Assembly (NCBI GenBank): GCA_964588325.1
Contig: CAZPOR010000008.1
Location: 1 to 64,000 of the forward strand
Origin: Thiovibrio sp964588325
Lineage (GTDB): Bacteria > Desulfobacterota > Desulfobulbia > Desulfobulbales > Desulfurivibrionaceae
DNA length: 64,000 bases
Reading direction: 5' to 3'
Shown here: piece after piece, positions 59,034 through 64,000 of the stretch
How positions within the stretch are numbered: position 1 is the first letter of the stretch
Layout of the letters: the number at the start of each line of letters is the position of its first letter
Translations under genes and position numbers: made by a program
The notes under the pieces: model-generated
What the model saw: the letters and a program-made list of their open reading frames with translations, nothing else
The model's database searches: none
Told to the model about the DNA's origin: nothing

Positions 59034-61172
59034 TCATTCCTCTTCCCAGAGAACCACCCGGTTGCGCCCCTGCTTCTTGGCTCGGTACAACGCCTGATCG
59101 GCCCGCCTGATCAACCGCTCCTTGTCCGTTCCATGATCGGGATAGACGGCAAGTCCCAGGGACAAGGTAATCCGCACAGGACCGCTTTCGTGATGGAGCA
59201 CCATCTTTTCGATCTCCTGCCTGATCCGCTCACCCATCTGGAGGCCTCCCCGCTCGCCGGAACCTTCCAAAACAAGAACAAACTCCTCACCGCCGTACCT
59301 CCCGGCCAGATCCACGCTGCGCGCTGCTTTGCGCAGGATGGTGGCCACCTCCTTGAGCACCTTGTCGCCAAAGGGATGACCGTAGCTGTCGTTGATCTTC
59401 TTGAAATGGTCGATATCGCAGAGCAGCAGGCTCAAAGCCCCTGCCCGCCGTTCCTCCCTCACCAGCATCACGTCGAAGCCATGCTGAAAGGTGCGGTGAT
59501 TGATCAGGCCGGTGAGCCCGTCGATGGTGGCCAGCCGGTTGATCTCCTCATGGGCCTGCCCCAGATCGATCTTGACCGCCACCTGGGCTGCGATAAGCTC
59601 CAGAATTTCCTGCCGGGGCCTGGTAAAGACCTCCGCTGCTTTCACCGCCACGGTGAGCGCTCCTGTGGCCTCCCCCTTCTCTTTTTGCAGGGGCAGAACC
59701 AGCAGTGAATTGTAGCCGGTAAGCAGATGGTCGTGGCCGAACACCTGGGTCGGCCCGTGGCACTGGGCCTTGGCCGGCAGCGGCCGGTTGATCTTGAGCA
59801 CCTGGCCCACCAGCCCCTCTTCCCGGGAAAATTCCCGGCCCATGAGCTGCTCGGCCCCTTCCCCCTCGGCCAGGGCCACGCAATGCCCGTTGCCGCAAAC
59901 CAGGCTGATGGAGATAAAATCAGCGCCCACCAGGGTCCGCACCGCCTTGATGGTTGCGCCCAGCACCTGCTCCAGCCCCAAGGCCCCGTTCAGCTCCCGC
60001 ATGGCGAGACAGACCCGCTGGATGGCGCTGCGCTCATGGGCCATGGCCTGAAACTGCCGGGAGGTGGCCACGTCCAGGGCGAGCTTCCGGGCGGCCAGGG
60101 TCATGATGTTTTTTTCTTTCTCGGACCAGGGTTCCTGGCCGGGACGATCCACGCAAAGAATTGGGGCGATCTTCTTGTCGTCAAACCCGAGCCATTCCTC
60201 TGCGTCATCGGGCAGGCGGACCGCGAGAATCCCTCCCACCTCGATTTGCTTCAGATAATAGGGCACCCCCAGCGATGGGGTGGCCGGCGCGAGGCTTACC
60301 AGCTCCTCCGCCCCCATCAGCGCCCCGGTGATACCCGACCCGACCTCAAACGGACCGGGGGCTATGTCTTTTCTGGTGGTGGCGATGCTGCGCAGCCGGT
60401 ACTCCTTGCCTTCGGGGTCCGGCCAGAGCAGGGCCACCGTTGACAGGGCCAGGGTCTGGCGGATGAGTTCGAGCTGCAGGTCAAAGGCGGCGGTGATGGT
60501 TGCCACCGCGGGCTGACTGCCCGCCTCGGGATCTTCGATGAGATCGTTGTCCGGCAACACGTTGAGAATGCCGGGCGTCTCGTCAAACAGGCCAAGATCC
60601 CGGGCATACTGCCGGCTGGCGGTATCCCGTTTCGCCCGGATCAGCGCCTTGCGCATCCGCTGGCGGTAGGCCTTGCTGCTCATGAACACGCTGAGCCCCA
60701 AGCCGGAGGCGGTGTAAGCCGCCAGATTTCCGGCCAAACCGGTCATTTCCTGAAAATCAAAAGCCCACAGCCCCGCCTCCATGGCGATCACGGCCACAAG
60801 GGGCGCGAGCAGGGATTGCAGGGGAAAACTGATCACCAGCCAGCCGATAAGCCCGACCGGCACCAGGATCAACTGGGGGGCAACCTGGCCGAAACTGCGG
60901 AAAAAAATCCAGACGCCAACGGTCCAGAGCAGGGGCCCGGCCGGGCCGAAAAGAGAAGAATCCGTGGGCGAATCCCCCCCTCCCTGCCGCATCTCCAGGA
61001 GGGAAAAAACCAGGACCAGACCGGCAAGGATCAGGGCCAGACCGGGGAAATCGGAGCCTGGCTCGTAGAGCCCCATGGCAACCGCGCCGCTTCCCAGCAG
61101 CCCAACCGCGAAACCAGCCCGCCGGAACATGGTGCCGGTGCTCCGGTTTGCCTGGCGCCTACCTCGTGCCAT
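59034..61172 (-). CDS. Membrane GGDEF diguanylate cyclase
   Basis: A 712-residue protein: about five transmembrane segments in the first 145 residues, two GAF-like domains (about 210-370 and 390-530) and a C-terminal GGDEF domain. The active site GRYGGEEFVLVLEG is intact, the guanine-binding KKINDSYGH is present, GHPFGDKVL retains Asp at the position where cGAMP-making Hypr cyclases have Ser, and the inhibitory RxxD (RSVD) lies 5 residues before GGEEF. So it should make c-di-GMP and be feedback-inhibited. Start 61172 removes an overlap with the hydrolase gene. Confidence 0.93.
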   Translation of the reverse strand: MARGRRQANRSTGTMFRRAGFAVGLLGSGAVAMGLYEPGSDFPGLALILAGLVLVFSLLEMRQGGGDSPTDSSLFGPAGPLLWTVGVWIFFRSFGQVAPQLILVPVGLIGWLVISFPLQSLLAPLVAVIAMEAGLWAFDFQEMTGLAGNLAAYTASGLGLSVFMSSKAYRQRMRKALIRAKRDTASRQYARDLGLFDETPGILNVLPDNDLIEDPEAGSQPAVATITAAFDLQLELIRQTLALSTVALLWPDPEGKEYRLRSIATTRKDIAPGPFEVGSGITGALMGAEELVSLAPATPSLGVPYYLKQIEVGGILAVRLPDDAEEWLGFDDKKIAPILCVDRPGQEPWSEKEKNIMTLAARKLALDVATSRQFQAMAHERSAIQRVCLAMRELNGALGLEQVLGATIKAVRTLVGADFISISLVCGNGHCVALAEGEGAEQLMGREFSREEGLVGQVLKINRPLPAKAQCHGPTQVFGHDHLLTGYNSLLVLPLQKEKGEATGALTVAVKAAEVFTRPRQEILELIAAQVAVKIDLGQAHEEINRLATIDGLTGLINHRTFQHGFDVMLVREERRAGALSLLLCDIDHFKKINDSYGHPFGDKVLKEVATILRKAARSVDLAGRYGGEEFVLVLEGSGERGGLQMGERIRQEIEKMVLHHESGPVRITLSLGLAVYPDHGTDKERLIRRADQALYRAKKQGRNRVVLWEEE

Positions 61173-61189
61173 ACCCCCCCCCGGGTTTC

Positions 61190-62014
61190 TCAACCGCGAA
61201 TCCCGGAGCGCCGCGGCCCGTGGGATTTGCCGACTCTTTTGAGGAATTGCTTGATCGCCTTAAAATAGAGCTTCCCGGTCCGTTCCAGAATAGTGTTGTG
61301 ATCGGCGCCGGGAATCATCTGGAATTCCTTGCTCCGCGCCCCGCAGAGACTTTGCAACTCCTCGGCCTCGGAGAGGGGGATGATCTGGTCGTGCTGGGCA
61401 TGGAGAATATAGGTGGGCTTTTGCACCCGGGCGATTTTTTGCAGATTGCCGAAGCCGTCCTCCTCAGTAATGCCCAAACCCTGCGGATCAAGACCGATGG
61501 TGCGCAAAAGGGGCAGGGTCCGGGCAATGCCGCTTTCGACAATGAGCCCGGCCACCGCTTCTTCCGAGGAGGCCAGCTCGATGGCCGAAACGCTGCCCAA
61601 GGAGCGGCCCATCACCACCAGATGGCCGATGCGCCCCTGCCCGGCCAGCCAGGCCAACACCCAGTGCAAGACGCGATGCGCGTCTTCGATCATGGCGCCC
61701 ACGCCGGGAGTGCCGGTGCTCCGCCCGTAGCCGCGATAGTCAACAGCCAGGAAATTAATACCCTGCTCATTGTACCGGGGGCCGACATCGTCATAATCGG
61801 AAACCACCTCGCCATTGCCGTGGAAAAAGAGAAGATTGACCGCAGCCGGGTCATCGGTCAGAAAAAACCGCGCCCCGAGCTTCCCCCCTGCTTCCACCCC
61901 TATCTCGTGATCCTGGGCGGTGGCCGGCGGGGGTGTCGTTTCCTGCCTGGCATAAAACAACGCCGCGAGAACCTCGGGGCGGTCAAGTTTTTCGTATGCT
62001 CCTCTCTGCTCCAT
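61190..62014 (-). CDS. Alpha/beta hydrolase
   Basis: A 274-residue hydrolase: oxyanion FFHGNGEVVSDYDDVG, VDYRGYGRSTGTPGVGAM, nucleophile Ser in VMGRSLGSVSAIELA, acid in HAQHDQIIPLSEAEEL and His in PGADHNTILERTG. The triad is complete. This group (BEM46/YhaN-like) cleaves esters or acts as a thioesterase; substrate unknown. Last gene before the GGDEF gene, 17 bases apart, same direction. Confidence 0.9.
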   Translation of the reverse strand: MEQRGAYEKLDRPEVLAALFYARQETTPPPATAQDHEIGVEAGGKLGARFFLTDDPAAVNLLFFHGNGEVVSDYDDVGPRYNEQGINFLAVDYRGYGRSTGTPGVGAMIEDAHRVLHWVLAWLAGQGRIGHLVVMGRSLGSVSAIELASSEEAVAGLIVESGIARTLPLLRTIGLDPQGLGITEEDGFGNLQKIARVQKPTYILHAQHDQIIPLSEAEELQSLCGARSKEFQMIPGADHNTILERTGKLYFKAIKQFLKRVGKSHGPRRSGIRG

Positions 62015-62229
62015 CTTCTCCCCTTTGCCTGCGCATCATCAGTTGCCGGTCTCCCGTGAGCGCTCCACCGGCTACATCTTCAACTATACCCATTCAGAAT
62101 GGCAATATCTACCCAATTTTCTTGACTTTTTCTTTTCTCTCCCTCCTGACCCTTCCCGACAGGAAAACAGTTTGCGCATCACCGGCAGGATGTTTATGGT
62201 AAGGGAAATTCTTTGCAGGAGAGAACCAC

Positions 62230-63030
62230 ATGGCCATGCTTACCATCGATCGGACACGATGTAAAAAAGACGGGATCTGCGTGGCGGAATGCCCGTTCAA
62301 CCTTATTTCGCTCGCCGGCGAGGAAGGCTTTCCGGATATTCGTCCGGCCGCCGCCCGCCTCTGCATCCAGTGCGGGCACTGCGTGGCGGTTTGCCCCCAT
62401 GACGCCCTGAGCCTCGCGGGCATGAACCGGGAAGACTTCCAGCCCATCGGCAACGGATCCCCGCCCACTCTCAAAAAAACCGGGCAACTGCTCACCGGAC
62501 GGCGCTCGATTCGCACCTACGAGCAGCAGACCATTCCCCGGCCGCATATCGAACAGCTCCTCGACCTGTGCCGCTGGGCCCCATCCGCCAAGAACAAACA
62601 GCCGGTGCATTGGCTGGTGGTGGAAAATCCGGCGGAGGTGCGCCATCTGGCCGGACTGGTCGTGGACTGGCTGCGCACCACCGCAAACTATCCCGGCATC
62701 GTCACCGCCTGGGATCAGGATACGGACATGGTCCTGCACCGCGCCCCCCATCTGCTGGTGGCCCACGCCCATACGGACAGCCTCAAGCCGGAGATCGACT
62801 GCACCATCGCCCTGACCTATTTCGAACTGGCCGCGGCCAGTTGCGATATCGGCACCTGTTGGGCCGGCATCCTGATGAGCGCGGCGATTGCCGGGCATCA
62901 ACCCCTGCTCGACGCCCTGGCCCTGCCCGAGGGACACCGTCCCTACGGGGCCATGATCTTCGGCTACCCGAGATATCCCTATTTCAAGATCCCGCCCAGA
63001 AAAGAAGCACGGATCATCTGGCGCTCGTAA
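62230..63030 (+). CDS. Ferredoxin-nitroreductase fusion
   Basis: A 266-residue protein: two 4Fe-4S motifs (CKKDGICVAECP and CIQCGHCVAVCP) in the first 60 residues, then a nitroreductase FMN fold (LTGRRSIRTYEQQTIPRPHI, CRWAPSAKNKQPVHW, GHRPYGAMIFGYPRYPYFKI). It reduces nitro- or quinone-type compounds using electrons from ferredoxin-like clusters, or could act in anaerobic flavin metabolism. Common in anaerobes. ATG 62230 after GGAGAG. Confidence 0.93.
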   Translation: MAMLTIDRTRCKKDGICVAECPFNLISLAGEEGFPDIRPAAARLCIQCGHCVAVCPHDALSLAGMNREDFQPIGNGSPPTLKKTGQLLTGRRSIRTYEQQTIPRPHIEQLLDLCRWAPSAKNKQPVHWLVVENPAEVRHLAGLVVDWLRTTANYPGIVTAWDQDTDMVLHRAPHLLVAHAHTDSLKPEIDCTIALTYFELAAASCDIGTCWAGILMSAAIAGHQPLLDALALPEGHRPYGAMIFGYPRYPYFKIPPRKEARIIWRS

Positions 63031-63056
63031 TCCACCCGCACACCACAAGGACACGC

Positions 63057-63227
63057 ATGGACAGCACCGCCGAGAAAAAAAAGCCCAACCCGGAGCGGGT
63101 AGCCATACTCCGCTCCCTGCCCCTGGAGATCAAAAGCCGGATCACCGGGGAAGAGGCCCAGGCCTTCATGTACGATGAGGATCCGCCGGATAGCCTTCTG
63201 GAAAAGCTGAAGGATTATCTGGAGTAA
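63057..63227 (+). CDS. Small acidic/basic hypothetical protein
   Basis: A 56-residue protein, MDSTAEKKKPNPERVAILRS then LPLEIKSRITGEEAQAFMYD, starting 26 bases after the nitroreductase stop with AAGGAC nearby. Predicted helical. No family recognised; probably translated with the upstream gene. Confidence 0.6.
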   Translation: MDSTAEKKKPNPERVAILRSLPLEIKSRITGEEAQAFMYDEDPPDSLLEKLKDYLE

Positions 63228-63238
63228 AATGTGACCGT

Positions 63239-63311
63239 ACCGTTCGCGGTGAGCTTGTCGAACCGCCGTTTTCTTGTCACGGCAGGCCTTCGACAGGCTC
63301 AGGCCGAACGG
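63239..63311. repeat. Inverted dispersed repeat (second unit)
   Basis: ACCGTTCGCGGTGAGCTTGT at the left and TTCGACAGGCTCAGGCCGAA at the right form an imperfect 23-base inverted repeat (63240-63262 with 63289-63311). Same family as 38139-38211. Confidence 0.75.
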
Positions 63312-63349
63312 TAACACTTTTAATGGAAAATCCCATATCCAGCTCCGTC

Positions 63350-63369
63350 ACCCCGGCGAAGGCCGGGGT
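63350..63369. repeat. Palindrome ACCCCGGC-GCCGGGGT
   Basis: An 8-bp inverted repeat around GAAG in the widely dispersed GTCACCCCGGCGAAGGCC repeat, which translates as the familiar VTPAKAGVQ in spurious frames. Lies just before the YchJ stop. Confidence 0.75.
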
Positions 63370-63385
63370 CCAGAGGCGCTTTACA

Positions 63386-63883
63386 TTATTTAGCCTGGCA
63401 GCACTTCTTGTACTTCTTGCCGCTCCCGCAGGGGCACGGCTCGTTGCGGCCGATTTTTTCGCTGGTCACCGGAACCCTCCCCGGATTCACCTTGCCGTCC
63501 ACATACAGCCACTGCCCCTCTTCGCAAACAAACTTGGCCCGCTCATGCAACCGATGGTCCTGGCCATGGCCGGAAAAGTTGGCGATAAATTCCACGACAC
63601 CGGCCTGCTCCCCTTGCCCGCCGCCCTCGGTTTCCAGCACTTCAATCCCGTGCCAATCGAAACCCGCCTCATCGGATAAATCAAGACTGGCCGGACGGGT
63701 GCTCCGATGCCAGGAACGCAGGATGTAGGGAACATCCTGCACGGCAAAAGCGGTGTAGCGTGAACGCATCAGCGCCTCCGCGGTCGGGGCGGGCTGGCTG
63801 CCCTCCAAAAACGGCCCGCAACATTCGGCAAACTTCAACCCGCTGCCGCACGGGCAGGGGCGATTCTTCTCTTTCTCGGTCAT
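63386..63883 (-). CDS. YchJ-like SEC-C motif protein
   Basis: A 165-residue protein with a SEC-C zinc motif at each end: RPCPCGSGLKFAECCGPFL and NEPCPCGSGKKYKKCCQAK, around a YchJ core (RSRYTAFAVQDVPYILRSWH, GVVEFIANFSGHGQDHRLHE). SEC-C motifs bind zinc and often contact SecB or ribosomes. Function of YchJ is not settled. ATG 63883 with AAGGAAGG. Confidence 0.92.
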   Translation of the reverse strand: MTEKEKNRPCPCGSGLKFAECCGPFLEGSQPAPTAEALMRSRYTAFAVQDVPYILRSWHRSTRPASLDLSDEAGFDWHGIEVLETEGGGQGEQAGVVEFIANFSGHGQDHRLHERAKFVCEEGQWLYVDGKVNPGRVPVTSEKIGRNEPCPCGSGKKYKKCCQAK

Positions 63884-64000
63884 TCCTACACCTTCCTTGT
63901 TATATATTTGCGGGAATACATGTACATCCCCAACGGACTGTGCCACAATATCTCTATTCTCCCCTCCCTTCAACCTCCTTCTGAGATGCCCGCCATGAAA

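Noticed and set aside
59034..61172. GGDEF protein as a cGAMP-making Hypr enzyme
   Set aside because: The diagnostic position keeps Asp (GHPFGD), as in ordinary diguanylate cyclases.

Overview
The window is about 60% GC chromosomal DNA from a bacterium that looks like a Desulfobacterota member near Desulfobulbales or Geobacter-like delta lineages (inference). Grounds: a decaheme cytochrome / MtrB-type porin pair, a tetraheme c3-like cytochrome, a sigma-54 activator, several GGDEF/HD-GYP/PilZ proteins, UGA-encoded selenocysteine, and many multidomain histidine kinases. No rRNA, tRNA or CRISPR array was found.

Layout. 0.1-3.7 kb: KDPG aldolase overlapping a histidine kinase and a sigma-54 response regulator. 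3.8-6.8 kb: MtrB/PioB-type outer-membrane barrel and DmsE-type decaheme cytochrome, a probable trans-outer-membrane electron conduit. 7.3-11.5 kb: DRE-TIM aldolase, lipoprotein, macro domain, S4 protein, cupin, bactofilin with M23 peptidase. 11.9-15.8 kb is accessory: MNT/HEPN pair with a frameshifted HEPN gene, a decayed IS5-type element with intact ends, an HNH nuclease and a HigBA module with a clear promoter/operator. 16.1-28.7 kb: Smr, HtpX, HAD, a GemA-like phage-derived regulator, pentapeptide lipoprotein, NlpC/P60, WYL regulator, HD-GYP, PilZ, cupin, APH-like kinase and DOMON-like protein. 28.8-34.2 kb is a duplicated and decayed zone: two VapBC-type modules, a secreted triple rhodanese, one intact THUMP/RlmL-type methyltransferase, two fragments of it and two receiver-domain relics. 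34.4-48.6 kb: a 737-aa unknown protein, MsrAB, TruA, a repeat element, MFS transporter, glycine-zipper protein, SulP permease, U32 protease-family protein, tetraheme cytochrome and rhomboid.

The most striking region is 48.7-57.8 kb. A 92-residue peptide gene on the minus strand (49066 to 48788) carries two in-frame TGA codons, each inside a Ser-Gly-Sec-Gly-Gly motif and each followed at the right distance by a bacterial SECIS-like hairpin. It matches the SbtA (selenobiotic, thio(seleno)oxazole) RiPP precursor type. The likely partner, a radical SAM/SPASM maturase of SbtM type, is at 57489-55897. Between them lie a two-lipoprotein / histidine kinase / two response regulator signalling operon and an EEP-family hydrolase. 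Divergent from the maturase is an orphan GEMM-I (cyclic dinucleotide) riboswitch with its own promoter and terminator but no evident downstream gene, followed by further hairpins.

58.0-64.0 kb: YprB-type exonuclease, a GGDEF cyclase, alpha/beta hydrolase, ferredoxin-nitroreductase, small protein and YchJ-type SEC-C protein, with dispersed palindromic repeats.
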